NCBI RefSeq assembly: GCF_900104615.1
Contig: NZ_LT629939.1
Span: 1,495,216-1,559,215, forward strand
Origin: Merdimmobilis hominis
GTDB lineage: Bacteria; Bacillota; Clostridia; Oscillospirales; Ruminococcaceae
Direction of reading: 5' to 3'
DNA length: 64,000 bases
Part shown: piece by piece, positions 17,494-26,137 of the stretch
Layout: every line of letters begins with the position of its first letter
Position numbering within the stretch: position 1 is the first letter of the stretch
Position numbers and translations under genes: made by a program
The notes under the pieces: model-generated
The model's database searches: none
Seen by the model: only the letters and a program-made list of their open reading frames with translations
What the model was told of the DNA's origin: nothing

Positions 17494-18159
17494 TCATGCC
17501 CCTTTTCGGATCAAAGCCCCTGCCCAAAGGAACAGCCTCTCCGACAGCGGTTCCAGCTCCCCTTCGGCCAAATCCCTCTTTTTGAGGGCGAGGGAGATTT
17601 CCAGGATGCCCCGGTCCTCCGGCGAAAGGAGGGGGAGAAGGTCCCCCTGCCGGCGCAGGTATTGGCCGGTCACCCCAAAGTGCTTGGCCTGGAGGACAAA
17701 GGCCGCTGATTTGTACAGCCCCTTCAGGATGGAAGGATCCTGTTCATGGAGCATGTTGTGGACGCACATGTGGTAGATGTTGCAGGCGCCGATGCACACA
17801 GCCCGGTCCACATCTTCGGGGCCGATGCGGGGGAGAAGTTCATCTAGGCTCCCCCAGACCGGGGTGGTGTCGTGGTAGAACTGGAAGAGGTCGGAGGGTT
17901 CCCAGCCCAGCAGCTCCCCTTTGCCGGAGAGAAACCCGCAGACCTCTGCCCGGTGGGGGAGGGCGGCTAAAAGGGACTGGTAGTCCTTGATGTCCCGGGG
18001 GCTGAGTTGATCCAGGATGACCACCACGTCGATGTCGCTGTCCGGGCCAGCCTCGCCCCGGCCGTAGCTCCCCTGCAATCCGATACAGTAGACCCGCTCG
18101 CCAAATGCGGCGCGGACAGCTGCAGTGAACTCCTCCATCCAGGGTGTGATGGAAACCAT
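17494..18159 (-). CDS. Nucleotidyltransferase-domain protein
   Basis: 221 residues. The Pol-beta/MNT signature GSYGRGEAGPDSDIDVVVIL (near residues 30-50) provides the G-S and D-x-D that bind nucleotide and metal. The C-terminal half is helical (YKSAAFVLQAKHFGV..., RGILEISLALKKRDL), similar to the HEPN-like or kanamycin-nucleotidyltransferase helical domain fused to such enzymes. It could adenylylate a small molecule or a protein. No separate HEPN toxin partner is present. It runs 3' of hemW with a 16-nt gap. Confidence 0.75.
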   Translation of the reverse strand: MVSITPWMEEFTAAVRAAFGERVYCIGLQGSYGRGEAGPDSDIDVVVILDQLSPRDIKDYQSLLAALPHRAEVCGFLSGKGELLGWEPSDLFQFYHDTTPVWGSLDELLPRIGPEDVDRAVCIGACNIYHMCVHNMLHEQDPSILKGLYKSAAFVLQAKHFGVTGQYLRRQGDLLPLLSPEDRGILEISLALKKRDLAEGELEPLSERLFLWAGALIRKGA

Positions 18160-18175
18160 AGAAAACGCCTCCTTT

Positions 18176-19306
18176 TTAATTGCAGTTGGTGGATTCGGAT
18201 AGAATCAGCCGGGCGATGACTTCGTTGGAGACGAGAAACCCTTGGGGGGTCAAGGCAAAGCCCTCTTCGGTGGCCCACAGGAAGCCCCCGGCCTCCAGCG
18301 GCCTTGCCCGGCGGATAAACCCGGCGGGGTCAAACTGGGGGTAGCGGATTTGTGCCTCCCGGAGGGAAACCCCTTGGGTGAGCCGCAGCCGGAGCATCAG
18401 GTACTCCTCCAAGGAGCCGCCGGGCCCGTCGTCTACCGCCAGGGAAAAGGGGGATGGAGCAGCCGAAAAGGATTCCACATCCCGGGGGAAATAGAACCGC
18501 CGGCCGTCCAGGCAGGAATGGGCCGAAGGCCCGACGCCCAAATAAGGCTCTAGGAGCCAATACTTCAGGTTGTGGCGGCTTTCGAACCCGGGGCGGGCGA
18601 AGTTGGAGATCTCATACTGCCGGTAGCCCAGGGACTCCAACCGGTCCACCGCCCGCAGGTAGATGTCCGCCTGAAGATCGGGGTCAAAGTCTTCCTCCCG
18701 GTAGCGGGCGGCGAAGGGGGTGCCCGGCTCGATCTTCAAAAGGTAGGCCGAGATGTGCTGTACCCCGGTATCGGCGCAGAACTGGATGGAAGTTTCCACA
18801 TCTTCCGCCGTCTGCTGTGGAATACCCAGCATCAAATCCAGGGAGACATTTTGGAACCCGGCGCGGAAGGCGTCCTCCACCGCGGTCCTGGCATCTTCCG
18901 CCGTGTGGCGGCGGCCCAGGATTTTCAGCTGGGAGGGGATGGCCGATTGGAGGCCGAAGGAAACCCGGTTGAACCCCGCTGCCTTCAGCTCCCGCAGGGT
19001 GCCCTGCAGGGTGGAGTAGGGGTTGGCTTCCAGGGTGATCTCGCTCCCGGAGCTGAGGCCGTATTGGGATGAGGCCGCCTCCAGGATGGCCCCCAGCCGC
19101 CGGGCCCCCAATAAAATGGGGGTACCGCCGCCAAAGTAGAGGGTGTCGGCGTTCCGGGGGCCGAAGGGGTTGTCCTTCAGGGCGCGGATCACCGCCTGGG
19201 TATACCGGTCCATCCCCTCTTCCCCCGCCGGCAAGGAGTAAAAGTCGCAGTATGGGCACTTAGACACGCAGTAGGGCACATGGACATAAAGACCGATGGT
19301 TTCCAC
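18176..19306 (-). CDS. hemW: Radical SAM heme chaperone HemW (HemN-like)
   Basis: 376 residues from the GTG at 19306, with AAAGGAGGGG 5-7 nt upstream; the frame stays open to 19549 without support. YVHVPYCVSKCPYCDFY holds the CxxxCxxC cluster (Cys13, 17, 20) that binds [4Fe-4S] and SAM. YFGGGTP and ALDHN-type downstream blocks fit HemW rather than true coproporphyrinogen dehydrogenase, which carries an extra N-terminal tyrosine motif. Proximity to lepA, gpr and rpsT is a conserved Firmicutes arrangement. Confidence 0.88.
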   Translation of the reverse strand: METIGLYVHVPYCVSKCPYCDFYSLPAGEEGMDRYTQAVIRALKDNPFGPRNADTLYFGGGTPILLGARRLGAILEAASSQYGLSSGSEITLEANPYSTLQGTLRELKAAGFNRVSFGLQSAIPSQLKILGRRHTAEDARTAVEDAFRAGFQNVSLDLMLGIPQQTAEDVETSIQFCADTGVQHISAYLLKIEPGTPFAARYREEDFDPDLQADIYLRAVDRLESLGYRQYEISNFARPGFESRHNLKYWLLEPYLGVGPSAHSCLDGRRFYFPRDVESFSAAPSPFSLAVDDGPGGSLEEYLMLRLRLTQGVSLREAQIRYPQFDPAGFIRRARPLEAGGFLWATEEGFALTPQGFLVSNEVIARLILSESTNCN

Positions 19307-19521
19307 CGAATCCCCTCCTTTTGTGGAAAATTCCGGCGCGGCTGGAACCGGGGAATTGCCCCCACAGCTGCACCGGGGAAAAGCCATTGGAATAAAATGC
19401 CTAAAATAACAAGAGAGCCGCTGCGGGTGGAAAAAACAGCCCCCGGGAGAGCAGGATTCCCCCAAGGGGAAAAACCAGCCGAATCCACCGGTTTTCCCCG
19501 TGGAGTTGGGGTGAAACCCAT

Positions 19522-19550
19522 TTGACAACCGGTGGTTTGGAGCATACAAT
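19522..19550 (+). promoter_or_regulatory. Near-consensus SigA promoter
   Basis: TTGACA (19522-19527), exactly 17 nt, TACAAT (19545-19550). It is among the best promoters in the window, yet the nearest start codon is almost 390 nt downstream. Confidence 0.85.
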
Positions 19551-19556
19551 TCAAGG

Positions 19557-19876
19557 GGAACCGGTGCTATTTCCCGCAGAAATCCTCAAGCGGGTTCCCC
19601 GACCCTTAAGTTCTAGGCGGCTCTTCAGGGGGTGCTGGGGTTCGTTCCTATTTTGTGAAAGGGCCTGGCTGTGCAGAAGCATGTGCTGGCCAACAGCGGT
19701 TCTGCGTTATGCGCTTCCCCGAGGGAAGGGTATGGTTTTACAGGCCGGATGGTCAAAAAATCCCGGAAAGGCTGTTTCCTTATTATACGATGGAATAAAC
19801 CGCCGGTCAATTGCCCACCTTTTGTAAGAAAACAGAAAGAAAAACCACATTTGAATGTTCACAAATCTGTGGTTTA
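19557..19876 (+). ncRNA. Candidate structured RNA, possibly 6S-like
   Basis: Transcription from the strong promoter would start near 19557. The sequence can form an apical hairpin, GGCC...GGCC (19662-19691) enclosing GUGC-AGAA-GCAU, flanked by pairable G-rich (GGGGGUGC) and C-rich (GCGCUUCCCC) arms. The 5' end (GGAACCGG) can pair weakly with GGCUGUUUCC near 19780. CAAGCGGG followed by UCCCCGA near 19590 resembles the 5' side of enterobacterial 6S RNA, but I could not align the whole molecule. The end is either near 19790 or at the hairpin at 19842-19876. It is not tmRNA, SRP RNA or RNase P RNA by their conserved motifs. Confidence 0.4.
19842..19876 (+). terminator. Terminator-like hairpin upstream of the sulfatase gene
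   Basis: AAACCACA (19842-19849) pairs with TGTGGTTT (19868-19875), with an inner TTTG/CAAA pairing; the downstream T-tract is short (TTTACT). Confidence 0.55.
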
Positions 19877-19936
19877 CTGGTAATAGAGAAAATCCCATCT
19901 GCCTATCCATGGCGCCGGGAGAAAGGAGGCGCTCCA

Positions 19937-21811
19937 ATGAAACTTTCACTGCCGCAGAAACAAAATGTCCACGAAAAAAATGCCCTCTTATTTTTTGGTT
20001 TTCCACTCTTGTTAAATATTGCTCTGTATTGTAACGTCATTTTTTCCAGTGGCCAGGTGGACTGGAGCTTCAGCCCCCGTGTCCTGGTTCAGTTCGCATT
20101 GTCCACTGGATTGCTGACCATTCTTTACGCCCTTGTGACCACCCTCTTCCCCAAGCCCTGGATCACTGCTTCGGCGGTGGGGGGAGTGTTCTACGTGGTT
20201 TCCCTGGCGGACTGCTTTAAGAAAAACAGCTTGGGGGTCCGCATCTCCATGGACGATCTGAAGATGGTCTTTAACATCGCCGACCTGTGGAGCCCCCGGG
20301 GCGGACAAGGGGCGGGGATGGCCATTCAGCCGGTGTTCTGGCTGACATTTGCCGCGCTGACCGGCTATGTGGCCCTCCTGTGGAAGGAAAAAGTCCACCT
20401 GCCCATCGGCGAAGGCACCCGCCGGGCAGTCTGTGCTGCCATGGCTACTGTTTTCTGCCTCCCTTTTCTGGTGCCCCAGTTGGCGTACGCCGTCTTTCAG
20501 CCCCAGATCAGCGGTTACGGCGAAGCGGCTACCCACCAGGAGAATTCCTCCCCCCTTGGGGTGGTGGACTGCCTGATCGGGTCCCTGTATTACGATACCA
20601 CCCCGCCCCAAAGCGACCTGGATTACAATTACAACACGGTGAAGGCCATTCTGGACGGCTATGAGCCCACCGGGTCGGTACCTGCCAGCCGGGAACTGCC
20701 CGACGTCATCGTGGTGATGAGCGAATCCTATTTTGACCTGAACCGGGTGCCCGGTCTCACCCTTAATGAGGATATCTACAAAAACCTGAAACGGATGCAG
20801 CAGAAGGGCACCGGCGGCAGCATTGTGGTTCCCGCTTACGGCGGCGGTACCTCGGCGACCGAGTTTGAAGTGCTCAGCGGCACCAGCAATAGGGCCCAGA
20901 ACAACACCAAGGCCCCTTACAACTACGTAGGGGATGGCAAAAACCTGTGGACTTTCCAGGATTATTTCTCCAGTTTGGGGTACCACACCAATTTTGTCCA
21001 CCCATATAAAAGCTATTTTTACAACCGGGAGAAAGCCTTTACTGCTATGGGTTTTGACCGGCTGATGTTTGAGGGGGATTTGACCATCACTCCCGAACCC
21101 TATCCCCGGGACATCCACATGAGCGATTACAACCTGTTCCGCCAGGTGCGGGAGCTGCTGGAGGAGAACACCACCACACCGGAATTTATCTACACCACTT
21201 CGGTGCAGAACCATTCCCCTTATGTGATGCTTTCCGACAGCGACCGGAAGATCGTCACCAGTGACCAGCTGTCCGACGAGGAGCTGGAGAATATCAATGC
21301 CTACGCCAACGGCATCGCCGACACCGACAAGGCATTAGGGGAGTTGCTGGATTATATTGATCAGCGGGAAAAACCCACTGCCCTTCTCTTTTTTGGAGAC
21401 CATCAGCCCCTTCTGGACGGATGCAAACGCCTAGCTACCAAGGAAGGGGAAGACGTCTACAGCAACCTGGACAATCTCACCACCGAGTTCGCCATGTACA
21501 CCAATTTTGCTGACACCCTCCCCAGCCAAAAATGCGACGCGGATGGGGAGCGGATCTCCGCCTTCTACCTGATGACCGTCTTCACCCGGTACCTAGACCT
21601 TCCCCAGACCGCTTACATGAATTTCCTGACCGACTGCCGGGAAAGCCTGCCGGTGCTTTCCGCCCGGTTGGAGGTGACCAAAGGGGACGCGGCCACCGCC
21701 CAGGAGATGCGGGACAAGCTGGTCATCCTCTCCTACGACCGTCTGATGGGCCGGCGGTATTCCTCCACAGAGCGGGACGGAGAAGATCGGGCATCCAGGC
21801 TGTATTTTTAG
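19937..21811 (+). CDS. LTA synthase family sulfatase (lipoteichoic acid or phosphoglycerol transferase type)
   Basis: 624 residues from the ATG at 19937 (AAAGGAGG 9 nt upstream). About five membrane segments lie in the first ~190 residues, then an extracellular alkaline-phosphatase-fold domain: VIVVMSESYFDLNRVPGL; GGTSATEFEVLSGTS, with the Thr expected to be the nucleophile; NFVHPYKSYFYNREKAF; TTSVQNHSPY; LLFFGDHQPLL, a metal site. Such enzymes move glycerolphosphate from phosphatidylglycerol to a glycolipid or glycan. The polymer made is unknown. Confidence 0.88.
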   Translation: MKLSLPQKQNVHEKNALLFFGFPLLLNIALYCNVIFSSGQVDWSFSPRVLVQFALSTGLLTILYALVTTLFPKPWITASAVGGVFYVVSLADCFKKNSLGVRISMDDLKMVFNIADLWSPRGGQGAGMAIQPVFWLTFAALTGYVALLWKEKVHLPIGEGTRRAVCAAMATVFCLPFLVPQLAYAVFQPQISGYGEAATHQENSSPLGVVDCLIGSLYYDTTPPQSDLDYNYNTVKAILDGYEPTGSVPASRELPDVIVVMSESYFDLNRVPGLTLNEDIYKNLKRMQQKGTGGSIVVPAYGGGTSATEFEVLSGTSNRAQNNTKAPYNYVGDGKNLWTFQDYFSSLGYHTNFVHPYKSYFYNREKAFTAMGFDRLMFEGDLTITPEPYPRDIHMSDYNLFRQVRELLEENTTTPEFIYTTSVQNHSPYVMLSDSDRKIVTSDQLSDEELENINAYANGIADTDKALGELLDYIDQREKPTALLFFGDHQPLLDGCKRLATKEGEDVYSNLDNLTTEFAMYTNFADTLPSQKCDADGERISAFYLMTVFTRYLDLPQTAYMNFLTDCRESLPVLSARLEVTKGDAATAQEMRDKLVILSYDRLMGRRYSSTERDGEDRASRLYF

Positions 21812-21870
21812 GGGAATTTCTGGTATACTGGATACCAAAGGGCTCGGCCCGAGGAAAAAGGAGATATTCC

Positions 21871-22089
21871 ATGGAAGACAAAAAGATCCAGCGTATCAAC
21901 GAACTGGCCCGCCAGAGCCGGGAACGGGAATTGACCCCCGAGGAAAAGGCGGAACAGAAAGCCCTGCGGGAGGAGTATATTGCCGCGTTTCGCAGCAATC
22001 TAAAGGCCCAGCTGGACGCCACGGTAGTGGTCCGGCCGGATGGGAGCCGCACCCCTCTCAAACAGCGCAAAACCGAACTCCCCAGCTAA
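21871..22089 (+). CDS. DUF896 (YnzC-like) protein
   Basis: 72 residues: IQRINELARQSRERELTPEE, AEQKALREEYIAAFRSNLK and VVVRPDGSRTPL match DUF896, a small helical family found across Firmicutes (YnzC in Bacillus) of unclear function. AAAAAGGAG is 7-8 nt upstream. An extended -10 (TGGTATACT, tatact at 21824-21829) may give it its own promoter. Confidence 0.9.
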   Translation: MEDKKIQRINELARQSRERELTPEEKAEQKALREEYIAAFRSNLKAQLDATVVVRPDGSRTPLKQRKTELPS

Positions 22090-22090
22090 C

Positions 22091-22128
22091 AAAAAGGCAG
22101 AATGGCCAAAATCCATTCTGCCTTTTTT
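22091..22128 (+). terminator. Terminator after the DUF896 gene
   Basis: AAAAAGGCAGAATGG / CCATTCTGCCTTTTTT stem with a 7-nt loop and a six-T tract. Confidence 0.93.
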
Positions 22129-22167
22129 CGTTCTGTCACAAGAATTATTGGGGTGCAGGCAAAAAGG

Positions 22168-22196
22168 TTGCACTGCCCTGCAAAGTGTGATAGAAT
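22168..22196 (+). promoter_or_regulatory. SigA promoter for the M20 peptidase gene
   Basis: TTGCAC (22168-22173), 17 nt, TAGAAT (22191-22196). The leader of about 170 nt is AT-rich and shows no recognised riboswitch. Confidence 0.65.
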
Positions 22197-22370
22197 AAAA
22201 ACATGGTCAGAAACAATAGTATTTTTTTCAATTCACTACAACGATTTAGCTATTTTTCTTTTCTATTCCGCTGACCGGTATATTGCGCAAATACGGTACA
22301 AAGGACGGTTGTGTTTTTTAGGCGCAGCCGCCATTTATATTTATTTTCACCAATAAAGGAGAGAGCTATC

Positions 22371-23711
22371 ATGAAATTGGATAATGATCTGTACGTCAAA
22401 CACTTGCAAGGCATGATCAAGTATCCCACCGTTTCCAGTGTTGACCCGGAAAAGATCGACACTGAGGCGTTTTTAGCGTTCCATAAATACCTGGAGGAGA
22501 CCTACCCTCTGGTACATAAAACCATGACCAAAGAGGTCTTCGGCAAAGTGGGTCTGCTGTATCACTGGAAAGGCACCGGCAAATCTGATAAGCTGCCTTT
22601 GATGCTGACCGCCCATCAGGACGTCGTCCCCGAGGGCGACCACTCCATGTGGAAATACCCTCCCTATGAAGGGGTTATCGCAGAAGGTTGCCTGTGGGGC
22701 CGTGGTTCTACCGACTCCAAGTGCAACATCCAGGCGTATATGGATGCTCTGGAAGCGCTGATCGCCGACGGTTTTGTGCCGGATTATGACATTTACCTGG
22801 GATTCGGCTACAACGAAGAGATCATGGGCGGCCCTGGTGCTGCCGGCGCCATCCTGTCCGAACTGCTCAAGAGCCGCGGCATCCAGCTGGGTCTTGAGAT
22901 CGACGAGTGCGGTGGCATTATGCAGGAGGGCGACAAGCTGGTTGCCCAGATTTTCCCCTCTGAGAAAGGCTACGCCGACTTTGAGTTCTCGATGAAAGAC
23001 CCCGGCGGCCATTCTTCTCAGCCCGGCGAGCACAGCTCTTTGGGCATCATCGGCAAGACTGCCTGCATCCTGGAGGAGAACGTTCTTCCCCAGCGTCTGG
23101 AGGCCCCTGCTATTGAGCAGATGAAGGCAAGAGCTCCCTTCCTGACCGGCGAGCTGGCTGAACTATTCAAAGACCCTGAGGCCAACTGGGAAACCTTGAA
23201 GCCCATCGTGGCCAAGGACCGTTCCCTCAACGCCATGACCCGCACCACCACTGCTGTCACCATGGCGAAGGGCAGTGACCAAGCCAACATCCTGCCAGAG
23301 CGCTCCTGGCTGGTGATCAACAACCGTCTGCTGGCTGGCGACACCATCGAGAGCCTACAGGCATTCTATGAGAGCATCGTCCCCGAAGGGGTCGAGGTCA
23401 AGCTGCTCAAAGGCCACAACATGCCCACCGTCTCCTCCACCGATACGGTTGGCTACCGCCTGATCCAGTCCATCGTGGAGAAGAAATACCCCGGCATCAC
23501 CATGATGCCCTCTATGCTGCTGGGCGGCACCGACGCCAGATACTACTGCGATATCTGCCCCACCCACAGCGTGTACCGTTTCACCGGCCTGCGCTACAAC
23601 AGCAAATGGGGCGGCGCCCACCAGGTCAACGAGCGGATTGACACCGACATCCTGGCCGACAACGTGGAGTTCTATGTGGAACTGATCAAGGGCTACGGCT
23701 CCGCGAAGTAA
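22371..23711 (+). CDS. M20 family metallopeptidase (dipeptidase/carboxypeptidase type)
   Basis: 446 residues from the ATG at 22371 (AAAGGAGAG upstream). M20 metal-site motifs are present: LMLTAHQDVVPEGD (His, Asp), LWGRGSTDSK (Asp), GYNEEIMGG (catalytic Glu and ligand Glu) and LEIDECGG; GGHSSQPGEHSS is the dimerisation-domain lead-in. It should hydrolyse dipeptides, acyl-amino acids or similar in the cytosol. It is a monocistronic unit between two terminators. The substrate is not predictable. Confidence 0.9.
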   Translation: MKLDNDLYVKHLQGMIKYPTVSSVDPEKIDTEAFLAFHKYLEETYPLVHKTMTKEVFGKVGLLYHWKGTGKSDKLPLMLTAHQDVVPEGDHSMWKYPPYEGVIAEGCLWGRGSTDSKCNIQAYMDALEALIADGFVPDYDIYLGFGYNEEIMGGPGAAGAILSELLKSRGIQLGLEIDECGGIMQEGDKLVAQIFPSEKGYADFEFSMKDPGGHSSQPGEHSSLGIIGKTACILEENVLPQRLEAPAIEQMKARAPFLTGELAELFKDPEANWETLKPIVAKDRSLNAMTRTTTAVTMAKGSDQANILPERSWLVINNRLLAGDTIESLQAFYESIVPEGVEVKLLKGHNMPTVSSTDTVGYRLIQSIVEKKYPGITMMPSMLLGGTDARYYCDICPTHSVYRFTGLRYNSKWGGAHQVNERIDTDILADNVEFYVELIKGYGSAK

Positions 23712-23727
23712 TCTCAACAAACAACTG

Positions 23728-23758
23728 CAGGCAGGGCATAAAGCCCTGCCTGTTTTTT
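23728..23758 (+). terminator. Terminator after the M20 peptidase gene
   Basis: CAGGCAGGGC-ataaa-GCCCTGCCTG followed by TTTTTTG. Confidence 0.93.
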
Positions 23759-23852
23759 GTTGTTTTGGGGAAGGCTCGGTTGACAGGGCTGTTCCTATCC
23801 CCCATAATAGAGGGAGAAATGAGCGCCAGCAGGGGATATGGAGGTATTTGGG

Positions 23853-24608
23853 ATGAAGTTGGTTTCTTGGAACGTGAATGGCCTGCGCGCCTGTCTGGGC
23901 AAGGGCTTTCTTGAATTTTTTGACAGGGCGGACGCCGATGCCTTCTGCTTGCAGGAGACTAAGATGCAGGAGGGTCAGGCGGATCTGGAACTGCCCGGCT
24001 ATACCCAGTACTGGAACAGCGCCGAAAAGAAGGGCTATTCCGGCACGGCGGTGTTTACTAGGCTGCCGGTGGTATCGGCGGCATACGGCATAGGTATCCC
24101 GGAGCACGACAGCGAAGGCCGGGTGATCACTCTGGAATTTGAAAAATTTTACCTGGTCAATGTCTACACCCCCAATTCCCAGCGGGATTTGGTGCGAATT
24201 GATTACCGCATGGCCTGGGAGGACGCCTTTCGGGGGTATCTTGCAGGGCTCAAAGAGAAAAAGCCGGTAGTGGTATGTGGGGATATGAATGTGGCCCGGT
24301 GGGAGATCGACCTGAAAAACCCAAAATCCAACCGGGGAAATGCCGGGTTCTCTGACCAGGAGCGGGCCAAGATGGAAGAACTTCTGGCATCCGGCTTTGT
24401 GGACAGCTTCCGCTATTTCTACCCGGAGATGACCGGGGCTTACACCTGGTGGTCCTATAAATACAATTCCCGGGCCAATAACACCGGGTGGCGGATTGAC
24501 TATTTCCTGGCTTCCCGGGAATTGGAATCCCGCTTAGAGGACAGCTTTATCTACCCGGAGGTCAGCGGCAGCGACCATTGCCCTATCTGCCTGCTGCTGG
24601 ACCTGTAG
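23853..24608 (+). CDS. xth: Exodeoxyribonuclease III
   Basis: 251 residues from the ATG at 23853 (GGAGG 8 nt upstream; the in-frame ATG at 23838 overlaps that RBS region). AP-endonuclease family 1 motifs: MKLVSWNVNGLRA (Asn), FCLQETKM (Glu), VVVCGDMNVAR (Asp/Asn) and SGSDHCPI (Asp/His). It cuts 5' of abasic sites and trims 3' blocking groups in base excision repair. Confidence 0.96.
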   Translation: MKLVSWNVNGLRACLGKGFLEFFDRADADAFCLQETKMQEGQADLELPGYTQYWNSAEKKGYSGTAVFTRLPVVSAAYGIGIPEHDSEGRVITLEFEKFYLVNVYTPNSQRDLVRIDYRMAWEDAFRGYLAGLKEKKPVVVCGDMNVARWEIDLKNPKSNRGNAGFSDQERAKMEELLASGFVDSFRYFYPEMTGAYTWWSYKYNSRANNTGWRIDYFLASRELESRLEDSFIYPEVSGSDHCPICLLLDL

Positions 24609-24689
24609 CATGGCCATTCCCGCTACACGGCGAAGAAAATCCGCCGGACTGCGGGGGCCTGCCAGGCGGACCAAAGAGGAGGCATCCCT

Positions 24690-25016
24690 ATGAATGTATA
24701 TCAATGTCCGGCCGGCCCTCTTTCGGAGGAACAGGAGGAAATATTGGCCCAAGGGGAATCCCTTCGGGTGGAGCGGATCGTGTCCACCGGGCAGGTGTCC
24801 CCGCCCAGCTTCTGGTACGATCAAGAGGAAGACGAATGGCTGGTGCTCCTAAGGGGGGAGGGGCGTGTAGCCTACCCTGATGGAAAGGAGGACCGCCTTC
24901 TGCCTGGGGATACCCTGTTTCTCCCCGCCCACCGGAAACACCGGGTCTCCTACACCTCAGCGCAGCCGCCGGCGGTGTGGCTCTGCGTCTTTGGAAGGAT
25001 GGAGGGGAAGAAATGA
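24690..25016 (+). CDS. Small cupin-domain protein
   Basis: 108 residues with a single cupin barrel: EWLVLLRGEGRVAYPDGKED (motif 1 region) and LLPGDTLFLPAHRKHRVSYT (motif 2, PGD...P...H). The usual motif-1 HxH is not seen (DEDEWLVLL), and only the motif-2 His are kept, so metal binding may be altered. GAGGAGGCATCCCT precedes the ATG. It overlaps the next gene by four bases (ATGA) and they are likely translated together. Confidence 0.82.
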   Translation: MNVYQCPAGPLSEEQEEILAQGESLRVERIVSTGQVSPPSFWYDQEEDEWLVLLRGEGRVAYPDGKEDRLLPGDTLFLPAHRKHRVSYTSAQPPAVWLCVFGRMEGKK

Positions 25017-26071
25017 AATGGATTGCCTGGGCCTTTGCTTTTCTGTTTGTTGTGTTGGGGGGACAGGGGGAAGCCCCCCTTGCTCTCTCGCCGTTGGGGG
25101 AGCTGACGGTGGCGGATGCCTCCCTCTTTTACCACTGGGAGGGGGATCAATACCAGGTGGATATGGCTCGGGTTCAGGAGCTGTTTCCCCGGTACCGGCG
25201 GGAGGATTACAGCATCCGGGTGGGAGAGCCGTTCCCCGATCCTTATTATGAGCGATACCGGGACGTGCTGGTGGAGGAATGCTGGTATGACCCGGAGATG
25301 GGGGAAGTCCACCACTGGTCGGGGACCTATGGGGAGCAGTGGAAAGCACGGCGGGAGAAGCCCCTTTCGCCGGAAGAACAGGCAATATGGGCAGAGAGAG
25401 GACTGAACACCACCGGCTGGACGGTGGGGGACTGGGAGGATTGGAACCGCCTTCAGCCCTCGGGTAAGCTCCTTTTCAGCGCTGACGGCACGGTTATTCA
25501 AGAGGCACACCTGTCCTCCTACTCTGGGAGGGAGGGGGAATTTGTCCCCATCCCCATGGGCCTACTGAATATCGTGGACCAGAGCCGGGATTTCTCGCCC
25601 CCGGAATCCTACCGGTACACCCAGGCGGAGATCGAGACCATCCGCAGGTGGAGGATCACCAAGGAAGATTTCCACAGCTTGAGCAACCGGGGCTACCATC
25701 CTCCGGAACAGGTCCTCTCCTTTTCCGATGAAGAGCTGCTGGAACTGTTCTGCGGCTTTCAAGATGGCATTGGGTTTGATGAATGGTACGACGGACTGCC
25801 TCCCCAAGACCAAGCCTGGGTGGATTCCCTCATTGACCGGGAAGCGGGGGAAGGGTATCTTCTCTACAGCCTATTTGACAACATGGAGGACTGGAGGCGC
25901 ATCCCGCCAGGGGAGGTTCCTTCTATCCTGGGCTGGGAAAACTGGCTGCGCTACGTGGAAAGCCATGGCTATACAAGGCAGGAGATAGAGCAGCTTCTGC
26001 GGTATGAGGGCAAATCCCATGGGGAAATCCTCCTGGAGATCTGGGGGGGCAATCAATGCCACACAGTATAA
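25013..26071 (+). CDS. Secreted protein of unknown function
   Basis: 352 residues from the ATG at 25013 (GGAGGGG 6 nt upstream). It has a signal peptide (MKWIAWAFAFLFVVLGGQGE, likely cut near residue 20-25) and then a Trp- and acid-rich exported domain. Four similar short blocks of the type YT.(A)EIE.(I/L)LR occur toward the C terminus (YTQAEIETIRRW, YTRQEIEQLLRY and related LSFSDEELLELF), suggesting a degenerate helical repeat. Family not recognised. It is coupled to the cupin gene. Confidence 0.65.
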   Translation: MKWIAWAFAFLFVVLGGQGEAPLALSPLGELTVADASLFYHWEGDQYQVDMARVQELFPRYRREDYSIRVGEPFPDPYYERYRDVLVEECWYDPEMGEVHHWSGTYGEQWKARREKPLSPEEQAIWAERGLNTTGWTVGDWEDWNRLQPSGKLLFSADGTVIQEAHLSSYSGREGEFVPIPMGLLNIVDQSRDFSPPESYRYTQAEIETIRRWRITKEDFHSLSNRGYHPPEQVLSFSDEELLELFCGFQDGIGFDEWYDGLPPQDQAWVDSLIDREAGEGYLLYSLFDNMEDWRRIPPGEVPSILGWENWLRYVESHGYTRQEIEQLLRYEGKSHGEILLEIWGGNQCHTV

Positions 26072-26093
26072 GTCAGCTTCTATCTGTACAGAA

Positions 26094-26137
26094 GAATGAA
26101 GAAAGAACGGGGCAAAAGTCCCGTTCTTTCTTCATTC
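26094..26137 (+). terminator. Long bidirectional terminator
   Basis: GAATGAAGAAAGAACGGG pairs perfectly (18 bp) with the arm at 26120-26137 around GCAAAAGT. It lies between convergent genes and overlaps the 3' end of the minus-strand lipoprotein gene. Confidence 0.85.

Larger units (their letters stand above)
19307..19936 (+). other. 630-nt intergenic region with a strong promoter and terminator but no gene
   Basis: It contains no ORF with an RBS until the ATG at 19937. It holds a near-consensus SigA promoter (19522-19550) and, about 290-320 nt downstream, a terminator-like hairpin (19842-19876). Between them is a G/C-rich, hairpin-forming sequence described separately as an RNA gene candidate. 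Confidence 0.6.

Noticed and set aside
17494..18159. MNT-HEPN toxin-antitoxin pair
   Set aside because: The nucleotidyltransferase gene is single and has no separate HEPN partner; hemW is its neighbour.
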